Assembly: GCA_023435725.1 (NCBI GenBank)
Contig: JAEYRD010000151.1
Location: forward strand, 1-64,000
DNA: 64,000 bases
Reading direction: 5' to 3'
From: Pseudomonadota bacterium
Lineage (GTDB): Bacteria; Pseudomonadota; Alphaproteobacteria; Rhizobiales; Xanthobacteraceae
Every line of letters starts with the position of its first letter. Positions within the stretch are counted from its first letter, which is position 1. A model generated the notes under the pieces. The model saw only the letters and a program-made list of their open reading frames with translations. It was not told where the DNA came from and did not search any database. Positions 35,635 through 44,139 of this stretch are shown here, piece by piece. Position numbers and translations under genes: made by a program.

Positions 35635-37728
35635 TTACGCCGCGCGGATCTTGCCGAGGAAGTCGGTGACCTCGTGGCCGAGTTGGCGGCTCTGGCTCTC
35701 CAGCATCTCAGAGGCGTGCTTCACATTGTCCGCGGCCGCGGCTGCGGCGTCCGCGTCGGCTTTGACGCCGGTGATGTTGTCCGAGACGTTCTTGGTGCCC
35801 TGCGCCGCGAACTGCGTGCTGCGTGTGATCTCCTGGGTCGCCGCACCCTGCTCGTGCACGGCGGCGGCAATCGCGGTGGCCACTTCGTTCACTTCGCCGA
35901 TGATGCCGCCGATGGTCTGGATCGCGTCGATGGCCTCGCCTGCAACCTTCTGGATGTCGGCGATCTGCTCGGAGATTTCCTCGGTCGCCTTCGCCGTCTG
36001 GCTCGCGAGGGACTTCACCTCTGAAGCGACCACGGCAAAGCCGCGGCCGGCCTCGCCGGCACGCGCGGCCTCGATCGTGGCATTGAGCGCAAGCAGGTTG
36101 GTCTGGGCCGCAATGGTGTTGATGAGACCGACGACCTCGCCGATGCGTCCGGCGGACTTCGCCAGCCCCTGCACGGTGCCGTCGGTTTCGCGCGCCTGCG
36201 TGACGGCGCGGCCGGCAATGCCCGCGGCATGGGCGGCCTGCTGGCTGATGTCGTTGATCGAGGCGCTGAGCTCCTCGGCGGCGGCGGCCACGCTGTCGAC
36301 GCTCATGGAGGCGTCATTGGAGGCCTTGCCGGCGACCTGCACGCGGTCGTTGGTCTGGCGCGACACTGCGGACAGATCGCCCGAGGTCTTGCGCATCTCA
36401 CCGGAGGCCTCGCTCAGCTCGCCCAGCGTCTTGCGCACCACGCCCTCGAACTCGCCGACATAGGCCTCGACGGCGCGCTGGCGCGCGGCCGCGCCGACGT
36501 TGCGTTCGCGCTCCTGTTCCTCGATCTTGAGCTTCTCGGTGGCCTGCTGCTTGAAGGTTTCCAGTGCGCCGGCAAGCGCGCCGATCTCGTCCTGGCGATC
36601 GAGATAACCGCTGTCGACGGCAAGGTCGCCGCCGGCGACCTTGAGCATGGCGTCGCGGATGGTGTTGAGCGGATTGATGACGCGGCGGCTGACCAGCATG
36701 ATCGCGCCGACGGCAAGTCCGATGGCGAGCGCCAGCAGCACCAGCTGCACGATCAGCGCGCGCTGCGCGGCGTCGCGCTGTTCCAGCGTGTGGGCTCTTG
36801 CGGCGTCGAGGGCGGCTTCGGCCACCGCGACCGCGCTCGCCATGCGGCCGACCGTGAGCGGGCTCCACTGATTGGCGGTTATCTCGCCCTTCTCGCCTTT
36901 GATCAGCGCGTCCGCGAGGCGGTCACGCAAGCCGAGATATTGCGGCTCGAAATAGGCGGTCTTGGCTGCGGCCACGGCGGATGCGAGCGCCGGCGGCAAT
37001 TGCATCCCGGATGTCGATAGCTCCAGCGCCTTCCACATCGCGCTCGTGCCGCCGACATATTGGGTATAGTTGTAGCGGCTCTCCGGCGTGATCTTGCCGG
37101 CGGCAAGGCCGGTCGAGATGATCAGCGAGGCTTCGCCCGCGGTGTTGCGCAGCAGCCAGGCGTTCTGCTTGATCAACAGCAGCTGGTCGATCGCTGCGTC
37201 CTGGTGATTGACCGTGGTCGCCAGCGTGTTCGACAGCTTGTCGAGCACGTCGAGCAGGCCCTGCGTCGTCTCCATGTATTCCTTCGTCAGCCCCGCACGG
37301 CGCTGGTCCTTGGGCTTGGCGACGTCCTCCCAGAACTGCTTCTGCTCCTCGATGAGCAATTTGTTGAGGCGTGCGAGCTCCGGCACCAGCGTGCCCGATT
37401 GCGGGAAGTCCATGCCGGGAAGCAATTCGAGTGCGCGTGCCATCGCCGGCATCTGCGCATCGCGCAGGTTCCGCAGGTATTTCTCGATCTCGCTGTCCAT
37501 CGGCTCGGTCGCGTTCAGGAGCCGCGACGTGGTCGAGCGGTCGGTGCGCAGATTGTGCATCGCCTTGAACAGATCGGCGGAGGCGTCCGCGATCTGCGAG
37601 ATGCGGTTGGCGGTCCTAAGGCGATCCCAGGATGCGTAGGCGGTGAGCGAGAGCGCAATCACCACACAGACCGACGTGATCGCGATCACCGCCTTCAGCA
37701 GCGCAGATACGGTCAGACGATTGAGCAT
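35635..37728 (-). CDS. Methyl-accepting chemotaxis protein
   Basis: Chemoreceptor of 697 residues from ATG 37728 (GGGG six bases upstream). A membrane helix (about 10-32) precedes a large periplasmic helical sensor (about 33-350), and a second helix with a HAMP domain follows (SRRVINPLNTIRDAMLKVAGGDL). The signalling domain has the conserved hairpin tip LLALNATIEAARAGEAGRGFAVVASEV. It relays ligand binding to CheA/CheW; the ligand is unknown. The long sensor with KPKDQRRAGLTKEYMET is not a family I recognise. It is transcribed alone. Confidence 0.93.
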   Translation of the reverse strand: MLNRLTVSALLKAVIAITSVCVVIALSLTAYASWDRLRTANRISQIADASADLFKAMHNLRTDRSTTSRLLNATEPMDSEIEKYLRNLRDAQMPAMARALELLPGMDFPQSGTLVPELARLNKLLIEEQKQFWEDVAKPKDQRRAGLTKEYMETTQGLLDVLDKLSNTLATTVNHQDAAIDQLLLIKQNAWLLRNTAGEASLIISTGLAAGKITPESRYNYTQYVGGTSAMWKALELSTSGMQLPPALASAVAAAKTAYFEPQYLGLRDRLADALIKGEKGEITANQWSPLTVGRMASAVAVAEAALDAARAHTLEQRDAAQRALIVQLVLLALAIGLAVGAIMLVSRRVINPLNTIRDAMLKVAGGDLAVDSGYLDRQDEIGALAGALETFKQQATEKLKIEEQERERNVGAAARQRAVEAYVGEFEGVVRKTLGELSEASGEMRKTSGDLSAVSRQTNDRVQVAGKASNDASMSVDSVAAAAEELSASINDISQQAAHAAGIAGRAVTQARETDGTVQGLAKSAGRIGEVVGLINTIAAQTNLLALNATIEAARAGEAGRGFAVVASEVKSLASQTAKATEEISEQIADIQKVAGEAIDAIQTIGGIIGEVNEVATAIAAAVHEQGAATQEITRSTQFAAQGTKNVSDNITGVKADADAAAAAADNVKHASEMLESQSRQLGHEVTDFLGKIRAA

Positions 37729-38003
37729 CGAAGTCCCCCAGAAAAATTCCCATTGCAAATGTCGTGAAGACGCCCCGGCAACCGCGAAAGGGAAGGGGCA
37801 CGCAGATCGGCAATTCCATGCCGTTTGCGGTTCATGACCCAAACGGTTTCTGCATCTGAAGGGAAAAGGGTAAAGTTTTAGGCAGCCAGCCGGCCTGTAG
37901 AAATACGGAATTACCAGAAGTTGTAAGAGGTTGCGTGCGCGGAACCAGCACGGGAGATGAGCGTTAGGACACCGTTGGCAATTTGCCTGAAGGGGGCTTT
38001 GCG

Positions 38004-38159
38004 ATGCTGGTCGGCGTACTCGTCACCTTTCTCGTCATCATTCTCGTGCTCTATCTCATCAACATGCTGCCGATCGACGGCCGCGCCAAGCAGGTCGCGC
38101 GTGTCATCGTCATCATCATCGGCGTGGTCTCGCTGCTGAAATATCTGACGGTGTTTTAG
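38004..38159 (+). CDS. Small membrane protein (Thivi_2564-type)
   Basis: A 51-residue protein with AGGGGG upstream. A first helix (LVGVLVTFLVIILVLYLI) leads to a conserved turn NMLPIDGRAKQVARV, then a second helix VIIIGVVSLLKYL. This pattern is that of the Thivi_2564 family of small membrane proteins of unknown function, close in appearance to DUF3309. The gene is alone and convergent with csbD. Confidence 0.75.
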   Translation: MLVGVLVTFLVIILVLYLINMLPIDGRAKQVARVIVIIIGVVSLLKYLTVF

Positions 38160-38180
38160 CGGGGCTACAGGTGGTCCCGT

Positions 38181-38206
38181 AAAAAAGCCCCGGCGTGAGC
38201 CGGGGC
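38181..38206 (-). terminator. Terminator of csbD-like gene
   Basis: A stem GCCCCGGC / GCCGGGGC with a four-base loop is followed on the minus strand by six T. It lies just past the stop of the CsbD gene. On the plus strand the tail is TTCGTTGTTG, so it may also help end the small membrane gene. Confidence 0.8.
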
Positions 38207-38224
38207 TTCGTTGTTGCTGCTGCC

Positions 38225-38425
38225 TTAATGCAGCGACTTGAGCCAGTCATCGACGTCCTGACGAACCTGGTCCTTGGCTTTGCCGTAGCGCTCCTGGAGC
38301 CGGCCCTCGAGTTGTTCGCGGCGACCCTCGATCAATTTGAGGTCATCGTCAGTGAGTTTGCCCCACTTCTCCTTGGCCGAACCCTTGAACTGCTTCCAGT
38401 TTCCTTCGATGCGGTTCCAGTCCAT
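38225..38425 (-). CDS. CsbD family stress protein
   Basis: CsbD-like protein of 66 residues. The family pattern is complete: MDWNRIEGNWKQFKGSAKEKWGKLTDDDL, then GRREQLEGRLQERYGKAKDQ. I chose the ATG at 38425, six bases after AGGAG. Members are abundant under general stress or in stationary phase, with no known biochemical role. It has a terminator on its 3' side, and the glcB terminator lies 80 bases upstream, so it is a single-gene unit. Confidence 0.93.
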   Translation of the reverse strand: MDWNRIEGNWKQFKGSAKEKWGKLTDDDLKLIEGRREQLEGRLQERYGKAKDQVRQDVDDWLKSLH

Positions 38426-38504
38426 GACCATCTCCTGTTGCTGATGGCTCGACAACGCGACCGGCGCGCCGCCGTTCCCCAGCGCGCCGCGACGTTTCGC
38501 CCAA

Positions 38505-38531
38505 CAAAAAAGCCCCGGCTGATGCCGGGGC
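38505..38531 (-). terminator. Terminator of glcB
   Basis: A stem CCCCGGC / GCCGGGG with loop TGAT is followed on the minus strand by a run of T (TTTTTTG). It lies 40 bases past the glcB stop. Confidence 0.8.
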
Positions 38532-38570
38532 CTTTGACACTCCAGTGACCAGGCTTAACCCGCCGCCTTG

Positions 38571-40736
38571 TCAGCTAAGAGCCTTGGCCTCGCGACGGCG
38601 CGCGGTGAGGATGTGTTCAGTGTAACCGTTCGGCTGCTCGCGGCCCTTGAAGATGAGGTCGCAGGCGGCTTTGAAGGCGACGCCGTCGAAGGCAGGTGCC
38701 ATCGGCTTGTAGATCGCGTCGCCCGCGTTCTGCTTGTCGACGACGACGGCCATGCGCTTGAGCGATTCCATCACCTGCGCTTCGGTGATGACGCCCTGGT
38801 GCAGCCAGTTGGCGAGATGCTGGCTGGAGATGCGCAAGGTGGCGCGATCTTCCATCAGGCCGACATCGTGGATATCGGGCACCTTGGAGCAGCCGACGCC
38901 CTGGTCGATCCAGCGCACGACATAGCCAAGGATGCCCTGGCAGTTGTTGTCGATCTCCTGCTTGACGTCATCGGGCGCCCAGTTCGACTTCGACACCGGA
39001 ATGGTGAGGATGTCGGAGAGCTTCGCGCGCGGACCGCCCTTGGTGAGCTCCTGCTGGCGCGCGATGACGTTGACCTGGTGGTAGTGCAGGGCGTGCAGGG
39101 TCGCAGCCGTCGGCGACGGGACCCAGGCGGTGGTGGCGCCGGCCTGCGGATGGCCGAGCTTCTGTTGAAGCATGTCCGCCATCTTGTCGGGCGCGGCCCA
39201 CATGCCCTTGCCGATCTGGGCGTGGCCGGGGAGACCATCGATCAGGCCCATGTCGACATTCCAGTCCTCATAGGCCTTGATCCAGGCCTGCGCCTTCATC
39301 TCGTTCTTGCGGATCATGGGGCCCGCTTCCATCGAAGTATGGATCTCGTCGCCGGTGCGGTCGAGGAAGCCGGTGTTGATGAACATGATGCGCTTGGAGG
39401 CGCGCTGGATGCAGGCCTTGAGGTTGACGGTGGTGCGCCGCTCCTCGTCCATGATGCCGACCTTGAGCGTGTTCTCAGGCAGCGACAGCATCTTCTCCAC
39501 GCGGTCGAAGATCTCGCAGGTCAGCGACACCTCGTCGGGGCCGTGCATCTTCGGCTTGACGATGTAAGCCGAGCCGGTGCGGCTGTTCCTGACCTTGGAA
39601 TTGCCCTTGAGGTCGTGGATGGCCAGAAGCCCGGAGACGGCGGCGTCGAGCAGGCCTTCCGGAATTTCCTCGCCCTTCTCGTCGAGCACCGCGTCGGTGA
39701 ACATGTGGTGACCGCAGTTGCGCATCAGCAGCAGGCTGCGGCCGTGCAGCTTGATCGCGCCCTTGCCGTCGGGCGTCTTGTAGCTGCGATCGGCGTTGAG
39801 CGAGCGCGTCAGCGTCTTGCCGCCCTTCTCGAAGTCGGCCGACAGCGTGCCATTCATGAGGCCGAGGGTGTTGCGATAGACCAGCACCTTGTCCTCGGCG
39901 TCGACCGCGGCCACCGAGTCCTCCATGTCGAGGATGGTGGAGACCGCAGCCTCCATGATCATGTCGGCGACGCCGGCTGGATCGTCCTTGCCGATCGCGC
40001 TGCTGCGATCGATCTTCACCTCGACATGCAGGCCGTTGTTGACGAGCAGCACCGCGCTCGGCGCAGCCGCATCGCCCTGGAAGCCTGTGAACTGCGCGGC
40101 GTTCTTCAACGCAGTGGCATTGCCGCTCTTCAGCTTCACCGCAAGCTGGCCCGCGACGACGCTATAGGCGATGACGTCGGTGTGGCTGCCGGTCGCCAGC
40201 GGCACGGCGGCATCGAGGAAGGCTTTTGCTTTCGCGATCACCTTGTCGCCGCGCGCCTTGTTGTAACCGTTGCCGCTCTCGGAAGGATCGTGCGGGATCG
40301 CGTCGGTGCCGTAGAAGGCGTCATAGAGCGAGCCCCAGCGCGCGTTCGCCGCGTTCAGCGCGTAGCGCGCATTGGTGAGAGGCACGACGAGCTGCGGACC
40401 GCAGATCCGGCCGATCTCCTCGTCGACATTGGCGGTCTCGACCTTCTGCGTCGCCGGTTCTGGGACGAGATAGCCGATCTCCTTCAGGAAGGCGGTGTAG
40501 GCGTCGAGGTCGAACGCCTTGCCCTTGTTGGCGCGGTGCCAGTCGTCGATCTTGACCTGCAGCGTGTCGCGCACCGCCAGCAGCGCGCGGTTCTTCGGCC
40601 CCAGATCCTTGATGATGGCGGCAACCCCGGCCCAGAACGCGTCCGGCGCGATCCCCGTTTCCGGGGCCGCTTCCTTGGCGATGAAGTCAAACAGGACGGG
40701 AGCGATCTTCAATCCGTGGGCGTCGACGCGTTTCAT
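38571..40736 (-). CDS. glcB: Malate synthase G
   Basis: Malate synthase isoform G of 721 residues; the usual length is about 720-730. It condenses glyoxylate with acetyl-CoA to malate. The start MKRVDAHGLKIAPVLFDFI is the family start; a longer frame to 40805 is not needed. Active-site stretches include TILDMEDSVAAVDAEDK, GRSLLLMRNCGHHMFT, GIMDEERRTTVNL and FINTGFLDRTGDEIHTS. No isocitrate lyase gene is in the window. It is a single-gene transcript with a terminator. The opposite strand is also open for most of its length, which is a codon-use artefact. Confidence 0.96.
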   Translation of the reverse strand: MKRVDAHGLKIAPVLFDFIAKEAAPETGIAPDAFWAGVAAIIKDLGPKNRALLAVRDTLQVKIDDWHRANKGKAFDLDAYTAFLKEIGYLVPEPATQKVETANVDEEIGRICGPQLVVPLTNARYALNAANARWGSLYDAFYGTDAIPHDPSESGNGYNKARGDKVIAKAKAFLDAAVPLATGSHTDVIAYSVVAGQLAVKLKSGNATALKNAAQFTGFQGDAAAPSAVLLVNNGLHVEVKIDRSSAIGKDDPAGVADMIMEAAVSTILDMEDSVAAVDAEDKVLVYRNTLGLMNGTLSADFEKGGKTLTRSLNADRSYKTPDGKGAIKLHGRSLLLMRNCGHHMFTDAVLDEKGEEIPEGLLDAAVSGLLAIHDLKGNSKVRNSRTGSAYIVKPKMHGPDEVSLTCEIFDRVEKMLSLPENTLKVGIMDEERRTTVNLKACIQRASKRIMFINTGFLDRTGDEIHTSMEAGPMIRKNEMKAQAWIKAYEDWNVDMGLIDGLPGHAQIGKGMWAAPDKMADMLQQKLGHPQAGATTAWVPSPTAATLHALHYHQVNVIARQQELTKGGPRAKLSDILTIPVSKSNWAPDDVKQEIDNNCQGILGYVVRWIDQGVGCSKVPDIHDVGLMEDRATLRISSQHLANWLHQGVITEAQVMESLKRMAVVVDKQNAGDAIYKPMAPAFDGVAFKAACDLIFKGREQPNGYTEHILTARRREAKALS

Positions 40737-40950
40737 GATGGGCTTTCTTGTTGGAAATGGCTGTTTTTGGCTGCTTTTGACCCGACAGCAGCAAAATGCG
40801 CCCACAGGGGGCAGCTTTCGGGACCTATTAGCCCCAAAACCGGGGCGGTGAGAAGACCCCTAAAGGTTTGTCAAAATGTCAAGACGAGGTGTGGGCCTGG
40901 CTCGTTTTACAAACGGCAGAGCCCGGCTCCGCGCCACGCGCGCAACTCTG

Positions 40951-41098
40951 CTCCCTCCCCCCTTGCGGGGGAGGGTGGGGGAGAGGGGTAGCCCAGGAAA
41001 AGGTGTGTCGAAATTGACGACGAAAAACAGCTCGCGCTGATGGAGAGAGTCCCCGTGTGAACCCCTCTCCCTAGCCCTCCCCGCTAGGGGGGAGGGAA
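40951..41098. repeat. Long imperfect inverted repeat (CTCCCTCC type)
   Basis: Two arms of about 37 bases, 40951-40988 and 41062-41098, are near reverse complements (they share CTCCCTCCCC, then GGGGGAG and GAGAGGGG) and are separated by 73 bases. Each arm is also a small palindrome. This fills most of the 406-base gap between glcB and cysNC; the rest (40737-40950) shows nothing clear beyond the glcB leader. It may be a MITE-like or palindromic intergenic element. Confidence 0.65.
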
Positions 41099-41142
41099 CG
41101 CACTTCGTGCGTGGTGGCGGCGAGCGAACCAGCGAGCGCGAT

Positions 41143-43080
41143 TCAAATATTCGCGGCGAGATCCACGAGTTCGTCGAACAGTACGCCGGTCGTTTTCAGC
41201 ATATGTTCGATCTCGTCTGCGGCTTCGGTGACCGTCCGCGTCGATGTGTCGATCACGAGCTCGGCGGCCTCGGGCCGCTCGTAGTCGTTGAGGATGCCGG
41301 TGAAGGACTGCAGCGCGCCGGCGCGGGCCTTCTTGTAGTGGCCCTTGGGATCGCGCTCCTCGCAGATCTCGGCAGGCGTCGCGACATGAATCTCGCGGAA
41401 TGCGGTGTCGGCGATGCGGCGCGCGCTGGCACGGTCCTCGCGAGCCGGCGAGACCGCGGCGACGATCGCGATATGGCCGTTCCGAGCGAGATGCGTCGCG
41501 ACCTCGGCGAGGCGGCGGATGTTCTCGCTGCGATCAGCGGCGGAGAAGCCGAGATCACTGTTGAGCCCGGCACGCAGCGTGTCGCCATCGAGCAGGATCG
41601 GCGAGCCGCCATTGGTGAACAGCCGTCGCTCCAGCGCTTTCGCCAGCGTCGACTTGCCCGAAGCCGGCAGGCCGGTGAGCCAGACCACTGCGCCATTGTG
41701 ATGATAGCGCGCCGAGCGTTCGTCGGGCCGCAGCGCCGATTCCACCGGCACGATGTCGACCGGCACAGCGCGCTGGCCGGAATCGACCGACAGCACGAGG
41801 CCGCCGCCGGCGATGCGCCCGGACACCTCGATCACGAGACGACCGGTTCGCGGATTCTCGGTGTAGGGATCGACCGCGATCGGATTGGACAGGGAGATGT
41901 CGATCTCGCCGACATGGTTGCGCCCGATCGCCTTGTTCTCGACGCTAGACAGCTCGCCGGGATCGACCGCCTTCTCGATGGCGACGACGGTGGCGCGGCT
42001 TTCCTTCGGTCCGCAGCGGACCAGGAGCTGGTCGCCCTTGGCGAGCGGCTTGTCATGCAGCCAGAAGATGCGCGCGCGCAGCCGCCGCGTCTCGCGGGGA
42101 GCGGTGCCGGCATGAGCGACGACGTCGCCGCGCTCGATGAACAGTTCACGGTCGAGCGTGATGCCGACCGAGCGGCCTGCGCCCTGCCGGCCCGCGACCG
42201 GCGTCACCGGCCAGCTTTCGACCGTCTTGATCTTTGCGATCTTGCCGGCCGGCATGATCACAATCTCGTCGCCGGCAACGAGGCTGCCGGATTCGATGCG
42301 GCCGGCGACGATGCGGCGGTCGTCGAACTTGTAGATCGCCTGCACCGGCAGGCGCAGCGCCAGCGCTTCGAGCGGCCGCGCCGGTTCGAGCCGGTCGAGC
42401 GCCTCGACCACGGTCGGGCCCTTGTACCAGCCGATGCGGTCGGTCCGTTCGGCAACGCCGTCGCCGTCACGCGCCGAGATCGGGATCACTGCCGTGGGCC
42501 TCACACCGAGGCCCTGCAAATGCGCCGAGATCTCGTCGCTGATCTCCTTGAAACGTTCCGCGGAGAAGTCGACGCGGTCCATCTTGTTGACGACGATGGC
42601 GACCTGCTTCACCCCGAGCAGATGCAGGAGATAGCCGTGCCGCCGGGTCTGGTCGCGCACACCTTCGAGCGCATCGATGATCAGCACCGCGCCGTCGGCC
42701 TGCGAGGCGCCGGTGATCATGTTGCGGAGGAATTCGGCGTGGCCGGGGGCATCGATCAGCACGATGTCGCGCGAATTGGTGCGGAAGCGGATCTGCGTGG
42801 TGTCGATGGTGATGCCCTGGTCGCGCTCGGTCTGCAACGCATCGAGCAGGAATGACCATTCGAACGGCATGCCGCGCCGCGCGCTGACGGCCTTGAGCAT
42901 ATCGAGCTTGCCTTCGGGCAGGCTGCCGGTCTCATGCAGGAGGCGGCCGACCAGCGTCGACTTGCCGTGATCGACATGGCCGACGATGACGATGCGGACC
43001 TGCGGTCGCGTCGTGCCATTGGGCATCGACGTGGTGTCGTTCGGTGTGGCGGGCGAAGCCGTGGTGACGATCATGTTCAT
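41143..43080 (-). CDS. cysNC: Sulfate adenylyltransferase large subunit fused to APS kinase (CysNC)
   Basis: Bifunctional protein of 645 residues, also known as the NodQ type. Residues about 27-440 form the GTPase that drives ATP sulfurylase, with GHVDHGKST, DAPGH and NKMD. Residues about 460-645 form APS kinase, with P-loop GLPASGKST and the LDGDTLRAGL and RREIADxxFREI-like patterns. With CysD it makes APS from sulfate, and the kinase makes PAPS. CysD lies 19 bases upstream on the same strand. The kinase part may feed sulfation, since the reductase here (CysH) looks APS-type. Confidence 0.95.
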   Translation of the reverse strand: MNMIVTTASPATPNDTTSMPNGTTRPQVRIVIVGHVDHGKSTLVGRLLHETGSLPEGKLDMLKAVSARRGMPFEWSFLLDALQTERDQGITIDTTQIRFRTNSRDIVLIDAPGHAEFLRNMITGASQADGAVLIIDALEGVRDQTRRHGYLLHLLGVKQVAIVVNKMDRVDFSAERFKEISDEISAHLQGLGVRPTAVIPISARDGDGVAERTDRIGWYKGPTVVEALDRLEPARPLEALALRLPVQAIYKFDDRRIVAGRIESGSLVAGDEIVIMPAGKIAKIKTVESWPVTPVAGRQGAGRSVGITLDRELFIERGDVVAHAGTAPRETRRLRARIFWLHDKPLAKGDQLLVRCGPKESRATVVAIEKAVDPGELSSVENKAIGRNHVGEIDISLSNPIAVDPYTENPRTGRLVIEVSGRIAGGGLVLSVDSGQRAVPVDIVPVESALRPDERSARYHHNGAVVWLTGLPASGKSTLAKALERRLFTNGGSPILLDGDTLRAGLNSDLGFSAADRSENIRRLAEVATHLARNGHIAIVAAVSPAREDRASARRIADTAFREIHVATPAEICEERDPKGHYKKARAGALQSFTGILNDYERPEAAELVIDTSTRTVTEAADEIEHMLKTTGVLFDELVDLAANI

Positions 43081-43099
43081 AGCCGCGTTGCGTCCTTAA

Positions 43100-44005
43100 T
43101 CAGAGGTAGCCGGCGACGCGAAGGCGCTCGAAGGCGTCCTCGGTCTCGTGGTCGAGCGCGCGGCCCGCGCGCTCCGGCACCTTGGTCTGCTCGAGCTCGA
43201 TCAGGATCTCGTCGATGTTCGACGCGGTCGACGCGACCGGATTGGTGATGTCCTGATCACCCAGCGAGCGATAGCGCTTGCCGTTCTGGGAGAGGTAGAG
43301 CGGGATGATCGGAATGTTCTCGCGCTTGGTGTAGGCCCAGATGTCAGCCTCGGTCCAATGCAGGATCGGGTGGATGCGAAGGTGTGCACCGGACGGCGGC
43401 GAAGCGTTGAACTGGTCCCAGAACTCCGGCGGCTGGTCGCGGACATCCCAATTGCCTTCCAGCCCGCGCGGCGAGAACACACGCTCCTTGGCGCGCGTGG
43501 CCTCCTCGTCGCGGCGGATGCCGGCGATCAGGCCGTCAAAGCCGTATTTGCCGAGCGCCATCTTGAGGCCCTCGGTCTTGCGCGCGGCGGAACGGGCGGC
43601 CGGCGGCAGCGTTGGGTCGACGGCATCGATGGGCGGGCAGGGCTCGACGCGCAGATCGAGATCCCACTCCTTCCCGTAATGATCGCGGAAGCGATACATC
43701 TCCGGAAACTTCTTGCCGGTGTCGACATGGAGGGCCGGGAACGGCATGCGGCCGAAGAACGCCTTGCGCGCCAGCCAGATCATGACGTTGGAGTCCTTGC
43801 CGAGTGACCACAGCAGGGCAATCTTCTTCAGGCGGGCGAAGGCCTCGCGGAAGATGTAGATGCTCTGGGCTTCGAGCTGATCGAGATGATCCATGCTCGG
43901 GGCACGGTCGGCCGAAAATTCTTGCGCGTGCACGCGTTCGGCCAGGGCCGGGCTGCTCAGCCGATCAGCAGCGGAATCGTCCTTGAGAAGATGCATCTCT
44001 GCCAC
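43100..44005 (-). CDS. cysD: Sulfate adenylyltransferase small subunit CysD
   Basis: CysD of 301 residues, PP-loop ATP pyrophosphatase family. The pattern LLWSLGKDSNVMIWLARKAF is the PP-loop (SxGKDS), followed by HVDTGKKFPEMYRFRD and GIRRDEEATRAKERVFSPR. It starts at GTG 44005; ATG 43996 three codons later is also possible, and neither has a strong ribosome binding site. It forms ATP sulfurylase with CysNC. It diverges from cysG across a 134-base regulatory region. Confidence 0.95.
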   Translation of the reverse strand: MAEMHLLKDDSAADRLSSPALAERVHAQEFSADRAPSMDHLDQLEAQSIYIFREAFARLKKIALLWSLGKDSNVMIWLARKAFFGRMPFPALHVDTGKKFPEMYRFRDHYGKEWDLDLRVEPCPPIDAVDPTLPPAARSAARKTEGLKMALGKYGFDGLIAGIRRDEEATRAKERVFSPRGLEGNWDVRDQPPEFWDQFNASPPSGAHLRIHPILHWTEADIWAYTKRENIPIIPLYLSQNGKRYRSLGDQDITNPVASTASNIDEILIELEQTKVPERAGRALDHETEDAFERLRVAGYL

Positions 44006-44022
44006 TTTGCGTTTGGAGGCGA

Positions 44023-44099
44023 ATTTTCTATAGTTGCGAAGCGGAAGAGAAGAAAAAATTTTCTCTTTGCGCGCTAGAAACGAGACATATATAGAAAAT
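44023..44099. promoter_or_regulatory. Divergent cysD/cysG control region with long-spaced inverted repeat
   Basis: ATTTTCTATA (44023-44032) and TATAGAAAAT (44090-44099) are perfect reverse complements, 57 bases apart. Between them lies an AT-rich block with inner symmetry AGAGAA...TTCTCT (44047-44067). The arms sit next to the two divergent starts. This looks like paired operator half-sites for a sulfur regulator (LysR or Rrf2 type could fit); the regulator cannot be named from sequence. Confidence 0.55.
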
Positions 44100-44139
44100 A
44101 ATTCCAGTCAACCCCGGATGTAGGGGAAGCGAGTATCGT

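Noticed and set aside
38568..40991. Very long open frame on the plus strand opposite glcB
   Set aside because: It is the antisense shadow of a complete malate synthase G. Its translation is rich in His, Asp, Arg and Val with no domain, as expected from GC-rich codon bias.
41107..42855. Long plus-strand frame opposite cysNC
   Set aside because: Antisense to a fully recognised enzyme; low-complexity Arg/Asp/Ala translation, no family features.
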